From: an uncultured Prevotella sp.
GTDB taxonomy: Bacteria > Bacteroidota > Bacteroidia > Bacteroidales > Bacteroidaceae
NCBI GenBank assembly: GCA_900550365.1
Contig: URRR01000015.1
Coordinates: 1-53,092, forward strand
Length of the DNA: 53,092 nucleotides
Reading direction: 5' to 3'
In this document: in pieces, positions 44,201 through 52,990 of the stretch
Layout of the letters: each line of letters opens with the position of its first letter
How positions within the stretch are numbered: the first letter of the stretch is position 1
Notes under the pieces: generated by a model
Told to the model about the DNA's origin: nothing
The model's database searches: none
The model's input: only the letters and a program-made list of their open reading frames with translations
Program-made: the position numbers and the translations under genes

Positions 44201-45742
44201 ATGGCACAAGAAGATGTTTTTAAGAAAATAGTGTCACACTGTAAGGAGTACGGATTCGTGTTCCCCAGCAGCGACATTTATGACGGTCTGGCCGCCGTAT
44301 ATGATTATGGCCAGAACGGTGTTGAACTGAAAAACAATATCAAGGAATACTGGTGGAAGAGCATGGTGCTGCTTCACGAGAATATCGTAGGCATTGACTC
44401 TGCCATATTCATGCACCCTACGATATGGAAAGCCAGCGGACACGTTGACGCCTTCAACGACCCGCTTATCGACAACCGCGACTCAAAGAAGCGCTACCGC
44501 GCCGACGTTCTCATTGAGGACCAGATAGCAAAATACGAGGAGAAAATCAACAAGGAGGTTGAGAAGGCACGCAAACGCTTCGGAGAAGCTTTTGACGAAG
44601 CCAAGTTCCGCGAGACTAATCCCCGCGTAATAGAGCACCAGCAGAAGCGCGACGCCCTGCACGAGCGCTACACCAAGGCCATGCAAGGACCTGACCTGGA
44701 GGAGCTGAAGCAGATAATCCTCGACGAAGGCATAGTTGACCCGATAAGCGGAACCAAGAACTGGACCGACGTGCGCCAGTTTAACCTCATGTTCTCTACC
44801 GAGATGGGCTCAACCGCCGACGCCGCCAGCAAGATTTACCTGCGCCCGGAGACGGCTCAGGGAATATTCGTAAACTACCTGAACGTGCAGAAGACGGGCC
44901 GCATGAAGATACCTTTCGGCATAGCGCAGATAGGCAAGGCCTTCCGTAACGAAATCGTGGCGCGCCAGTTTATCTTCCGCATGCGCGAGTTCGAGCAGAT
45001 GGAGATGCAGTTCTTCGTTAAGCCCGGCACGGAGATGGAGTGGTTCCAGAAGTGGAAGGAGCTGCGCATGAAGTGGCATCAGGCACTGGGCTTCGGTGCG
45101 GAGAACTACCGCTTCCATGACCACGAGAAGCTGGCCCACTATGCCAACGCCGCTACCGACATCGAATTTAAGATGCCTTTCGGCTTCAAGGAGGTGGAGG
45201 GCATCCACAGCCGCACAGACTTCGACCTGTCACAGCATGAGAAATACTCGGGCAAGTCAATCAAATACTTTGACCCGCAGACCAACGAGAGCTACACCCC
45301 GTACGACATCGAGACAAGTATCGGCGTTGACCGTATGTTCCTGTCCGTAATGTGCCACTCTTACTGCGAGGAGAAGCTCGAGAACGGCGAGACACGCGTA
45401 GTGCTGCGCCTGCCGGCTGCCCTGGCTCCTGTCAAGCTCTGCGTGATGCCTCTGCTGAAGAAAGACGGACTGCCCGAGAAGGCGCGCGAGATTATCAACG
45501 ACCTGAAGTTCCACTTCAACTGCCAGTATGACGAGAAGGACTCTATCGGCAAGCGCTACCGCCGCCAGGACGCCATAGGCACGCCCTACTGCGTAACCGT
45601 TGACCACGACACCCTCCAGGACAACACCGTCACTCTGCGCTTCCGCGACACAATGCAGCAGGAACGTGTCAACATTGCTGACCTGCGCAACATTATCGAG
45701 GACAAGGTCAGCATCACGAGCCTGCTAAAAAAACTGCAATAA
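44201..45742 (+). CDS. glyS: Glycyl-tRNA synthetase (single-chain alpha2 type)
   Basis: The 513-residue class II synthetase charges tRNA-Gly. It has the three class II motifs, including RPETAQGIFVNY, GIAQIGKAFRNEI (motif 2) and GVDRMF (motif 3), and the glycine-specific WKASGHVDAFNDPL region. Length fits the dimeric type rather than the alpha2beta2 form. It has its own promoter and a leader hairpin, and its stop codon directly abuts the FKBP gene. Confidence 0.97.
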   Translation: MAQEDVFKKIVSHCKEYGFVFPSSDIYDGLAAVYDYGQNGVELKNNIKEYWWKSMVLLHENIVGIDSAIFMHPTIWKASGHVDAFNDPLIDNRDSKKRYRADVLIEDQIAKYEEKINKEVEKARKRFGEAFDEAKFRETNPRVIEHQQKRDALHERYTKAMQGPDLEELKQIILDEGIVDPISGTKNWTDVRQFNLMFSTEMGSTADAASKIYLRPETAQGIFVNYLNVQKTGRMKIPFGIAQIGKAFRNEIVARQFIFRMREFEQMEMQFFVKPGTEMEWFQKWKELRMKWHQALGFGAENYRFHDHEKLAHYANAATDIEFKMPFGFKEVEGIHSRTDFDLSQHEKYSGKSIKYFDPQTNESYTPYDIETSIGVDRMFLSVMCHSYCEEKLENGETRVVLRLPAALAPVKLCVMPLLKKDGLPEKAREIINDLKFHFNCQYDEKDSIGKRYRRQDAIGTPYCVTVDHDTLQDNTVTLRFRDTMQQERVNIADLRNIIEDKVSITSLLKKLQ

Positions 45743-46378
45743 ATGAAAAGACAGAACATAATAATACTGATATTGGCTCTGCTGTCACCGCTAATGATAA
45801 CCTCATGCAGCGAAGACGACAACACGGTAGAGGAGTTTCCTGACTGGAGAAACCGCAACGAGGCGTACTTTAACGACATATATGAGCGCGCACGCGACAA
45901 TGCTGACGGTTCGTGGAAGCTTTTCCTGAACTACTCGCTGCAGGACACTATCCCGACCAGCAACGATGACTACATCGCCGTACAGGTGCTCGAGGAGGGC
46001 ACGGGCAGCGGCTGCCCGATGTACACAGACTCCGTACTGGTGAATTACCGCGGACGCCTTATCCCCTCAACGTCTTACGCTGACGGCTACGTCTTTGACC
46101 AGTCATATGACGGAGAGTATAATCCCGAAACGGCAGTGCCCGCCCAATTTTACGTGGGCGGCCTTATTGACGGCTTCACCACGGCCCTGCAGCACATGCA
46201 CATCGGCGACGTATGGCGCGTGTACATACCCTACAACCTGGGCTACGGAGAGACAGGCTCATCGTCGATACCGGGCTACAGCACGCTGATTTTCGACATT
46301 GCGCTCGTAGCCTACTACCGTGCCGGAGTGTCTCCGGACAAATGGCGCTCTGCCGCCGGCGGCTGGATAACCGAATGA
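45743..46378 (+). CDS. FKBP-type peptidyl-prolyl isomerase lipoprotein
   Basis: This 211-residue protein has a lipoprotein signal (MITSC, Cys22) and a C-terminal FKBP domain: VLVNYRGRLIPST, DQSYDGEYN, PAQFYVGGLIDGFTTALQHMHIGDVWRVYIPYNLGYGE, SIPGYSTLIFDIALVA. It is an extracytoplasmic folding enzyme. Its start follows the glyS stop with no gap, so the two are likely co-transcribed. A terminator follows. Confidence 0.92.
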   Translation: MKRQNIIILILALLSPLMITSCSEDDNTVEEFPDWRNRNEAYFNDIYERARDNADGSWKLFLNYSLQDTIPTSNDDYIAVQVLEEGTGSGCPMYTDSVLVNYRGRLIPSTSYADGYVFDQSYDGEYNPETAVPAQFYVGGLIDGFTTALQHMHIGDVWRVYIPYNLGYGETGSSSIPGYSTLIFDIALVAYYRAGVSPDKWRSAAGGWITE

Positions 46379-46420
46379 TGCCTATATATAAATAAGGTAT
46401 TAGAAATTTATGAGAATATG

Positions 46421-46457
46421 AAAAGCGGAGACTCGCATCGACGGTCTCCGCTTTTTT
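46421..46457 (+). terminator. Rho-independent terminator after the FKBP gene
   Basis: AAAAGCGGAGAC pairs with GGTCTCCGCTTTTTT with a T run. Confidence 0.85.
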
Positions 46458-46591
46458 CATGCCATAATGTAACCCGCATAATAATTATCCGTGAAATGTA
46501 CCCTTACCGAATGCAAAAAAATCATGCCGCGAGACATATTTTGATTTAAGTCAAAAATATGCAGCTTTATGGCAAAAAACCGCATTATTCC

Positions 46592-46622
46592 TTTGCTGTG
46601 TGCGCAAACAGTAGTATCTTTG
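46592..46622 (+). promoter_or_regulatory. Perfect Bacteroidetes promoter for the ncRNA
   Basis: TTTG (46592-46595), exactly 19 bases, then TATCTTTG (46615-46622). Confidence 0.8.
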
Positions 46623-46626
46623 CATT

Positions 46627-46938
46627 GTCAAAACAAAACAATAGATGTTAGTTCAATAGGTGTTAAGTTATAAAGGTAAAGTTAAGATTGCTTTGACACA
46701 GGATAACAACCATGCCGCGAGGCATCGTCAAAAAGATTCATAGGTATAATAAGGTAAAAAGAATTGTTAAGGTAACAGATGACAAAAACCTGTTTGCTGT
46801 GTTTCACAGCAACAGGATTCGGGGGGGGGGGTGGAGAAAGCATAACGACACGGCCTCCGATTTTTATTTTGAAAAGTTTCATAGTTAATGTTGATAAATG
46901 TGACGGGAACCTTACATCAAGGCTCCCGTTTTTATTTT
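46627..46938 (+). ncRNA. Probable structured non-coding RNA
   Basis: A perfect promoter (46592-46622) opens a stretch with no plus-strand reading frame but clear stem-loops. ATGCC-GCGA-GGCAT (46712-46725) has a GNRA tetraloop. CCTGTTTGCTGTG with CACAGCAACAGG (46789-46816) forms a long stem. A run of 11 Gs (46821-46831) follows. It ends in a possible GGAG/CTCC terminator (46832-46870) and a clear one, CGGGAACCTT/AAGGCTCCCG plus a T tract (46904-46938). It resembles known Bacteroidales small RNAs with promoter and terminators, possibly the Bacteroidales-1 motif, which I cannot confirm. It lies upstream of tRNA-Leu. Confidence 0.6.
46904..46938 (+). terminator. Terminator of the ncRNA
   Basis: CGGGAACCTT and AAGGCTCCCG form a stem followed by TTTTTATTTT. 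Confidence 0.75.
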
Positions 46939-47092
46939 ACACGTAAAGAAAAGGCACCTCGCACAAAAACTCTACAATATTCTTGGTTTTTCGATAAAAA
47001 GGATGTACCTTTGCATCCGGTTTTGACGTGAAACCGGATGCATGACGATAACCTGCATAACGCATGCCTGCCGGCCACCGTCACTTATAAAT

Positions 47093-47174
47093 GCGCTTGT
47101 GGCGAAATTGGTAGACGCGCCAGACTTAGGATCTGGTGGCTTACGCCGTGTAGGTTCGAGTCCTATCAGGCGCA
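47093..47174 (+). tRNA. tRNA-Leu (anticodon UAG)
   Basis: An 82-base clover-leaf is visible. The acceptor stem GCGCTTG/CAGGCGC has discriminator A at 47174, the anticodon stem CCAGA/TCTGG frames loop CTTAGGA with anticodon TAG, and the T-loop is GGTTCGAGTCC. A class II variable arm (TGGCTTACGCC) fits leucine. CCA is not encoded. It reads CUA codons. A terminator follows. Confidence 0.95.
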
Positions 47175-47184
47175 CATAGAAGAA

Positions 47185-47222
47185 AATCCAAACGGCAATT
47201 ATCCGCCCGTTTGGATTTTTAT
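47185..47222 (+). terminator. Terminator after tRNA-Leu
   Basis: AATCCAAACGG pairs with CCGTTTGGATT and is followed by TTTTT. Confidence 0.85.
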
Positions 47223-47503
47223 TTTCAACAGATGTTTCTCACTGAATCACATAAAACCGGACAACATATTTACCGACAATGCCAACTTCACGACAACAGA
47301 ATGTCTGACAAAAGATGAAACACTTATACGGATACGGAAAATCCGGTCGGATGAATATTGACTTTCACCTAAGTTCATAATCATCCTATTTATCAATACG
47401 TTGCGGAAATTTTTGAAAAAAGTTTTCTTTTTTGGAAAACTTTTTGTCGGAAAATTATTTGAAAATTATCCGAAAAGTATTTCATATTATCGAAAAATGT
47501 TCG

Positions 47504-47511
47504 TAGCTTTG
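47504..47511 (+). promoter_or_regulatory. -7 box for nrdJ
   Basis: TAGCTTTG lies 27 bases before the chosen ATG at 47539 and argues against the longer reading from a TTG at 47401. Confidence 0.5.
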
Positions 47512-47538
47512 CAAAGTTTTAAACTTATCTCTGTCATA

Positions 47539-50106
47539 ATGGAAAATAGAAAAACTTATTCTTTCGAGGAGGCTTACCGTGACTCGTTGGCCTACTTTGA
47601 CGGTGACGAACTCGCCGCAAGAGTGTGGGTTAACAAGTATGCACTGAAAGACAGCTACGGAAACATCTTCGAGAAATCTCCCACCGACATGCACTGGCGC
47701 ATAGCCAACGAGGTGGCAAGAATAGAAAAGAAATACAAGAATCCTCTGAGCGCGGAGGAAGTGTTCGGGCTTCTCGACCACTTCAAGTACATTGTGCCGG
47801 CCGGCAGCCCTATGACCGGAATCGGCAATAATTATCAGGTAGCATCGCTCTCAAACTGCTTTGTCATCGGCCTTGACGGTGATGCTGACTCATACGGAGC
47901 CATCATGCGCATAGACGAGGAGCAGGTACAGCTGATGAAGCGCCGCGGAGGCGTAGGCCATGACCTCTCCCACCTGCGTCCGAAAGGTTCTCCCGTCAAC
48001 AACTCGGCCCTCACTTCAACCGGCCTTGTGCCCTTTATGGAGCGTTACAGCAACTCAACACGTGAAGTGGCGCAAGACGGAAGACGCGGAGCGCTGATGC
48101 TGTCAGTCAGCATCAAGCATCCTGACAGTGAGGCTTTCATCGACGCAAAGATGACCGAAGGAAAAATCACGGGCGCAAACGTATCAGTAAAAATTGACGA
48201 CGAGTTCATGCGTTGCGCCATTGAGGAAAAGGAATATATACAGCAATTCCCCATTGACAGCGATAATCCTAAGACAAAAAATACAATCAGTGCGCGTAAG
48301 CTGTGGGAGAAAATTGTACACAACGCATGGAAAAGCGCTGAGCCGGGTGTACTTTTTTGGGATACAATAATCCGTGAAAGCATACCTGACTGTTATGCTG
48401 ACCTGGGCTTCCGCACGGTGTCAACCAACCCGTGTGGCGAGATTCCGCTCTGTCCTTACGACTCATGCCGCCTGTTGTCAATCAACCTTTACTCATACGT
48501 CGTTAATCCGTTTACCGACAAGGCTTACTTTGACTACGAGCTTTTCCGCAAGCATGTCGGCATCGCCCAGCGCATAATGGACGACATTGTGGACATGGAG
48601 CTTGAGAAGATTGACCTCATAATGGCGAAAATCAAGAGCGACCCGCAGAGCGAAGAGGTTAAGAACACGGAGTATCACCTTTGGGAAAAGATTAAATATA
48701 AGAGCGGACTTGGCCGCCGTACAGGCGTAGGCATCACTGCCGAAGGCGACATGATAGCGGCCATGGGACTGCGTTATGGCACGCAAGAGGCAACTGACTT
48801 CTCTGTAGAAGTACACAAGACGCTGGCCCTCTCAGCTTACCGCTCGTCAGTAACAATGGCAAAGGAACGTGGCGCTTTTGCTGTCTATGACACTAAGCGT
48901 GAGGAAAACAATCCGTTCATCAACCGTATCAAGGAGGCAGACCCGCAGCTTTACGAGGATATGGCGAAGTATGGCAGACGTAACATTGCCTGCCTTACCA
49001 TTGCTCCTACCGGCACAACAAGTCTCATGACGCAGACAACAAGCGGAATAGAGCCTGTGTTCATGCCTGTGTACAAGCGCCGCCGCAAGGTTAATCCGAA
49101 TGATGCTGACGTGCATGTTGACTTCGTTGACGAAGTAGGCGACTCTTTCGAGGAGTACATCGTTTACCACCGCAAGTTCATTGAATGGATGAAGGTGAAC
49201 GGACTTGACACAACCAAGCGTTATACTCAGGAAGAAATCGACGACCTTATAGCAAAATCACCTTATTATAAAGCTACGGCCAACGATGTTGACTGGCTGA
49301 TGAAGGTACGCATGCAGGGAGCAATCCAGAAGTGGGTTGACCACAGCATAAGCGTAACAATCAACCTGCCCAACAACGTTGACGAGGCTCTTGTAAACAG
49401 ACTGTACGTAGAAGCGTGGAAGTCTGGCTGTAAAGGATGCACCGTTTACCGTGACGGCTCACGCTCTGGAGTAATGATTTCGGTTGACAAGAAGAAGAAA
49501 AAGAGCGGCGACACAGACCTTTCACAACAGCAACTGCCGCCCTGCCGTCACCCTGAAGTTACAGAAGTAAGGCCTAAGGAGCTTGAATGCGACGTTGTAA
49601 GGTTCCAGAACAATAAGGAGAAATGGGTTGCATTCGTCGGTCTGCTTGACGGCTATCCTTATGAGATATTCACCGGTCTGCAGGACGACGAGGAAGGAAT
49701 CGTGCTGCCGAAGACCGTCACAAAGGGCAAGATCATCAAACAGACGAATGATGACGGGAGCCATCGCTACGACTTCCAGTTTGAGAACAAGCGCGGCTAT
49801 AAGACCACAGTAGAGGGTCTTAGCGAGAAGTTCAACCCTGAATACTGGAACTATGCCAAACTGATTTCCGGCGTATTGCGTTACCGCATGCCGATAGAAC
49901 ACGTTATAAAGCTGGTAAGCTCGCTCCAGCTTAAGAGCGAAAGCATCAACACATGGAAGAACGGTGTTGAGCGTGCGTTAAAGAAATATGTAACCGACGG
50001 CACTGAGGCTAAGGGGCAGAAATGTCCTGTTTGCGGTCACGAGACTCTTGTTTATCAGGAAGGATGCCTGATTTGCAAGAACTGCGGAGCCTCAAGGTGC
50101 GGATAA
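47539..50106 (+). CDS. nrdJ: Class II (adenosylcobalamin-dependent) ribonucleotide reductase
   Basis: The 855-residue protein reduces ribonucleotides to deoxyribonucleotides using adenosylcobalamin. It has the class II features: LSNCFVIG with the first redox Cys, MKRRGGVGHDLSHLRP, the NPCGEIPLC loop with the radical-bearing Cys, APTGTTSLMTQTTSGIEP and a C-terminal Cys pair region (CPVCG ... CKNCG ... CG) that renews the active-site disulfide. I chose the ATG at 47539 because a -7 box (47504-47511) lies 27 bases upstream and the conserved domain starts soon after. No cobalamin riboswitch is seen in the leader. Confidence 0.95.
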   Translation: MENRKTYSFEEAYRDSLAYFDGDELAARVWVNKYALKDSYGNIFEKSPTDMHWRIANEVARIEKKYKNPLSAEEVFGLLDHFKYIVPAGSPMTGIGNNYQVASLSNCFVIGLDGDADSYGAIMRIDEEQVQLMKRRGGVGHDLSHLRPKGSPVNNSALTSTGLVPFMERYSNSTREVAQDGRRGALMLSVSIKHPDSEAFIDAKMTEGKITGANVSVKIDDEFMRCAIEEKEYIQQFPIDSDNPKTKNTISARKLWEKIVHNAWKSAEPGVLFWDTIIRESIPDCYADLGFRTVSTNPCGEIPLCPYDSCRLLSINLYSYVVNPFTDKAYFDYELFRKHVGIAQRIMDDIVDMELEKIDLIMAKIKSDPQSEEVKNTEYHLWEKIKYKSGLGRRTGVGITAEGDMIAAMGLRYGTQEATDFSVEVHKTLALSAYRSSVTMAKERGAFAVYDTKREENNPFINRIKEADPQLYEDMAKYGRRNIACLTIAPTGTTSLMTQTTSGIEPVFMPVYKRRRKVNPNDADVHVDFVDEVGDSFEEYIVYHRKFIEWMKVNGLDTTKRYTQEEIDDLIAKSPYYKATANDVDWLMKVRMQGAIQKWVDHSISVTINLPNNVDEALVNRLYVEAWKSGCKGCTVYRDGSRSGVMISVDKKKKKSGDTDLSQQQLPPCRHPEVTEVRPKELECDVVRFQNNKEKWVAFVGLLDGYPYEIFTGLQDDEEGIVLPKTVTKGKIIKQTNDDGSHRYDFQFENKRGYKTTVEGLSEKFNPEYWNYAKLISGVLRYRMPIEHVIKLVSSLQLKSESINTWKNGVERALKKYVTDGTEAKGQKCPVCGHETLVYQEGCLICKNCGASRCG

Positions 50107-50272
50107 ATAATAACCGGACTTACACCAATCCTCCCGATTCAGCATGGCGGAAACGCGTTGCTTACATCTGATTATACGTTTTTTTAATCAGTCTTTTTAA
50201 GCAAATTCACTATGCGGCGCTGTTTCCTGACCACCTGTAAGGGAAGGGTTGGTGTAAGGCTGAATCTCTATT

Positions 50273-50653
50273 ATGAAACTAACGTCAAGCTATATCAGCC
50301 TGAACAAGGTGCGTTTTCACGCACGCCACGGTGTCCTGAAGCAAGAACGGGCCACCGGGGGCGAGTTTGTTGTCAGCGTCCGCGCCAAATATCTGTTTGA
50401 AAACGCGCTCAGAAGTGACAATGTTGACGACACTGTTAACTATGCCGAGATGTTTGAAATCATAAATAAGGAGATGCAAACGCCGTCTTGCCTGCTCGAA
50501 CACGTTGCAGGCAGGATCGGCAAAAGCATTTTCATGAGACTGCCGATGATAGAGAGTCTCGACATAATTGTCGAGAAAATCAATCCCCCTATCGGTGCCG
50601 ACGCAGACAGCTCGTCGGTGGAACTTCACTTAATAAATGATAAAACTTTTTGA
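50273..50653 (+). CDS. folB: Dihydroneopterin aldolase
   Basis: The 126-residue protein matches FolB: NKVRFHARHGVLKQE at the start, VNYAEMFEII, LLEHVAGRIGKSIF, IVEKINPPIGAD. It makes 6-hydroxymethyl-dihydropterin in folate synthesis. It starts 166 bases after nrdJ and has no clear promoter, so it may be carried on the nrdJ transcript. Confidence 0.93.
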   Translation: MKLTSSYISLNKVRFHARHGVLKQERATGGEFVVSVRAKYLFENALRSDNVDDTVNYAEMFEIINKEMQTPSCLLEHVAGRIGKSIFMRLPMIESLDIIVEKINPPIGADADSSSVELHLINDKTF

Positions 50654-50682
50654 AAGACAGCAGTTTTTCAGGTATAAATAAC

Positions 50683-50690
50683 TACCTTTG
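50683..50690 (+). promoter_or_regulatory. -7 box for the amidase gene
   Basis: TACCTTTG lies 19 bases before the ATG at 50710. Confidence 0.5.
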
Positions 50691-50709
50691 CAACTGTAAA
50701 CGAGCACTC

Positions 50710-51966
50710 ATGAGCAAAAAGATAATATTCGTTTTACTTATATTAATCTCTTTCGGTGCCGCAGCTTCCGGTGCGGACAAGCGCTTTACGCTTGTCATCG
50801 ACGCCGGCCATGGCGGTCATGACGCGGGCGCGAAAGGGTCTTTTTCATATGAGAAGGACATCAATCTGAACGTAGCCTTGGCTTTCGGACGATACGTTGA
50901 GCGCGAATGTCCGGACGTAAGAGTGATTTACACACGCAAGACTGACGTGTTTGTGCCATTGCACAAACGCGCGAGCATAGCAAACAAGAACAAGGCCGAC
51001 GTTTTCATCTCTATCCATACCAACGCTCTTCCGAAAGGACATATTGCCCGAGGACTTGAGACTTACACCATGGGTATGCGCCGTTCTGACGAGAAACTCA
51101 GCGCGGCCAAGCGTGAGAACTCGGTCATCATGATAGAGGAAGACTATCAGCAGCATTACGAAGGGTACGACCCTAACTCGCCTGAGAGCAACATCATGTT
51201 TGAATTCATGCATGACAAGAACATGTCGCGCAGCGTAGAGCTGGCTAAATACGTGCAGACCAGCGTATGCTCGATAGCAAAGCGTCAGAACAAAGGAGTA
51301 AAGCAAGACGTCTTCCTTGTGCTCCGCGAGACATCCATGCCGGCATGTCTCATCGAGCTTGGCTTCATAACGACACCTGACGAGGAAAAGTTTCTCAACA
51401 ATAAGGACAACATTGACAAGATGGGTCGCGGCATATACGAGGCATTTGCCAAGTACAAAGCCAAGTATGACAGCAACATCACCGTGCCATACAAATCGGA
51501 AAAGAGCAATAAAATAGACGTTCCGGCCATTGTCCCTGATGATAATGATGCAGACAAGGACGATGACAGCAAGAAGAAAACAAACAGTCAGGCGCAGAAA
51601 CGGCGTTCAACGTCAAAGGAAAAAGACCGTGACGACGACGACGATAAAGAAAAGAAAGAGGATAAGAAGGAGCGCGACGACGACAAGGAAGATGACGGCC
51701 GGCCTGTGTTCAAGGTGCAGATACTCGCCAGCAGCAGAAATCTTTCAGCAGACGACGCCTGCTTCAAAGGACTTGAAGACATCAGCTCATACAAGGAGGG
51801 CGGACTGATGAAGTACACTTACGGCGCGTCTGCCGACTACAACGAGATTTACCGTCTGCGCAAGTCAATCCTCGACAAGTTCCCCGAAGCGTTTATCATA
51901 GCCTTCAAAAACGGCGAAAAGATGGACGTCAACAAAGCGATACGTGAGTTTAAATCCAACAAATAA
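50710..51966 (+). CDS. N-acetylmuramoyl-L-alanine amidase with charged linker and SPOR-like C-terminus
   Basis: This 418-residue protein has a signal peptide (about 1-20) and an Amidase_3 domain: VIDAGHGGHDAGAKG with a zinc His, VFISIHTNA with a second His, and ETSMPACLIELGFITTPDE with the catalytic Glu. It cuts the bond between MurNAc and the peptide stem in the periplasm. Residues about 276-334 form an extremely charged Asp/Lys/Glu linker. The end (FKVQILASS ... FPEAFIIAFKNGEKM) resembles a SPOR domain that binds peptidoglycan at division sites. I took the ATG at 50710, just after a -7 box. It is followed after 8 bases by the MlaD gene. Confidence 0.9.
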   Translation: MSKKIIFVLLILISFGAAASGADKRFTLVIDAGHGGHDAGAKGSFSYEKDINLNVALAFGRYVERECPDVRVIYTRKTDVFVPLHKRASIANKNKADVFISIHTNALPKGHIARGLETYTMGMRRSDEKLSAAKRENSVIMIEEDYQQHYEGYDPNSPESNIMFEFMHDKNMSRSVELAKYVQTSVCSIAKRQNKGVKQDVFLVLRETSMPACLIELGFITTPDEEKFLNNKDNIDKMGRGIYEAFAKYKAKYDSNITVPYKSEKSNKIDVPAIVPDDNDADKDDDSKKKTNSQAQKRRSTSKEKDRDDDDDKEKKEDKKERDDDKEDDGRPVFKVQILASSRNLSADDACFKGLEDISSYKEGGLMKYTYGASADYNEIYRLRKSILDKFPEAFIIAFKNGEKMDVNKAIREFKSNK

Positions 51967-51974
51967 GTGTAATT

Positions 51975-52877
51975 ATGAAGTTTTTTAACAAAGAAGTCAA
52001 GATAGCCTTAGTGGTGATATGTGGCCTGGTAATACTGTTCTTCGGCATGAATTATCTTAAGGGTCTCAACCTGTTCGAGTCTGACAACAAGTATTACATC
52101 GAGTTCAACGACATCAGCGGACTGGCATCATCAAGCCCGATATATGCCGACGGTTTTCAGGTAGGCGTGGTAAAGAGCATCAACTACGACTATAACCACC
52201 GCGGCGGCATCATCGTGGAGGCCAGCATCGACCAGAAGCTGCGCATCCCCGAGGGCAGCAGTGCCGAGATTGTAAGCGACATGCTCGGCAACGTGAAGGT
52301 AAACCTGCTGCTGGCCAACAATCCGCGGGAGCGCGTCATGCCCGGCGAGACAATCAAAGGCGGAATCAATGACGGAGCGCTTGGACAGATGAAAGGCATG
52401 ATACCCACCGTAATGCAGATACTTCCTAAGATTGACTCCATACTTACAAGCGTCAACACGCTGCTTGCCAATCCGGCCATAGCGCGCTCGATAGAAAACA
52501 CCGAGACCGTGACAGGCGAGCTGACCGTTACCACCAGGCGCCTGAACAACATCGTGGCACATCTGGAAAAGAGCGTTCCCGGAATGCTGAACAACACTGA
52601 CAGCCTGCTGTACAACGCCAACACTCTGGCCAAGAACGTCAACAAGATTGACGTAGCAGGCACAATGGCCCGTGTTGACGAGACCCTCGCCAACATGGAA
52701 CAGTTCACCGAGAAGCTCAATAACACAACGGGAACACTTGGCAAACTCATGCATGACCCGACACTTTACAACAACCTGAGCAGCACAATGCGCTCGGCTG
52801 ACTCACTGCTGATAGACCTCAAGGCGCATCCGAAGCGCTACGTACACTTCTCTTTATTCGGAAGAAAAGACAAATAA
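51975..52877 (+). CDS. MlaD/MCE-family phospholipid transport protein
   Basis: The 300-residue protein has one N-terminal membrane helix (IALVVICGLVILFFGMNYLKG) and an MCE domain beginning YYIEFNDISGLASSSPIYADGFQVG, with a long alpha-helical C-terminal part. MCE proteins bind lipids between inner and outer membranes. MlaE and MlaF partners are not in the window. It follows the amidase gene after 8 bases, a pairing seen in other Bacteroidetes as far as I recall. Confidence 0.9.
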   Translation: MKFFNKEVKIALVVICGLVILFFGMNYLKGLNLFESDNKYYIEFNDISGLASSSPIYADGFQVGVVKSINYDYNHRGGIIVEASIDQKLRIPEGSSAEIVSDMLGNVKVNLLLANNPRERVMPGETIKGGINDGALGQMKGMIPTVMQILPKIDSILTSVNTLLANPAIARSIENTETVTGELTVTTRRLNNIVAHLEKSVPGMLNNTDSLLYNANTLAKNVNKIDVAGTMARVDETLANMEQFTEKLNNTTGTLGKLMHDPTLYNNLSSTMRSADSLLIDLKAHPKRYVHFSLFGRKDK

Positions 52878-52912
52878 ACAAGCGACATGCAACTGCCTGA
52901 CAATCAGGCACA

Positions 52913-52990
52913 TTGCAAAAGGCCGTCTTTCGCACGATGAAAGACGGCCTTTTGCGTTATAATTAACGGCCTTTTAGAAAGCAATTTGCC
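52913..52990. repeat. AAAAG..CTTTT palindromes acting as terminator hairpin
   Basis: GCAAAAGGCCGTCTTTC and GAAAGACGGCCTTTTGC (52914-52954) form a 17-bp perfect stem just past the MlaD stop. A further unit, AACGGCCTTTTAG, follows. From here to the window end I see no gene. Confidence 0.85.

Noticed and set aside
46682..46882. A 66-codon minus-strand reading frame
   Set aside because: It runs across the ncRNA hairpins and the G run, and has no homology I recognise.
47401..47538. Longer NrdJ start from a TTG
   Set aside because: The extra 46 residues are basic and Phe-rich, unlike NrdJ, and a -7 promoter box lies inside this segment.
708..52990. AAAAG..CTTTT repeats as a CRISPR array
   Set aside because: Units are palindromes of varying sequence, at most about four per locus, with no constant-length spacers, and no cas genes are present.
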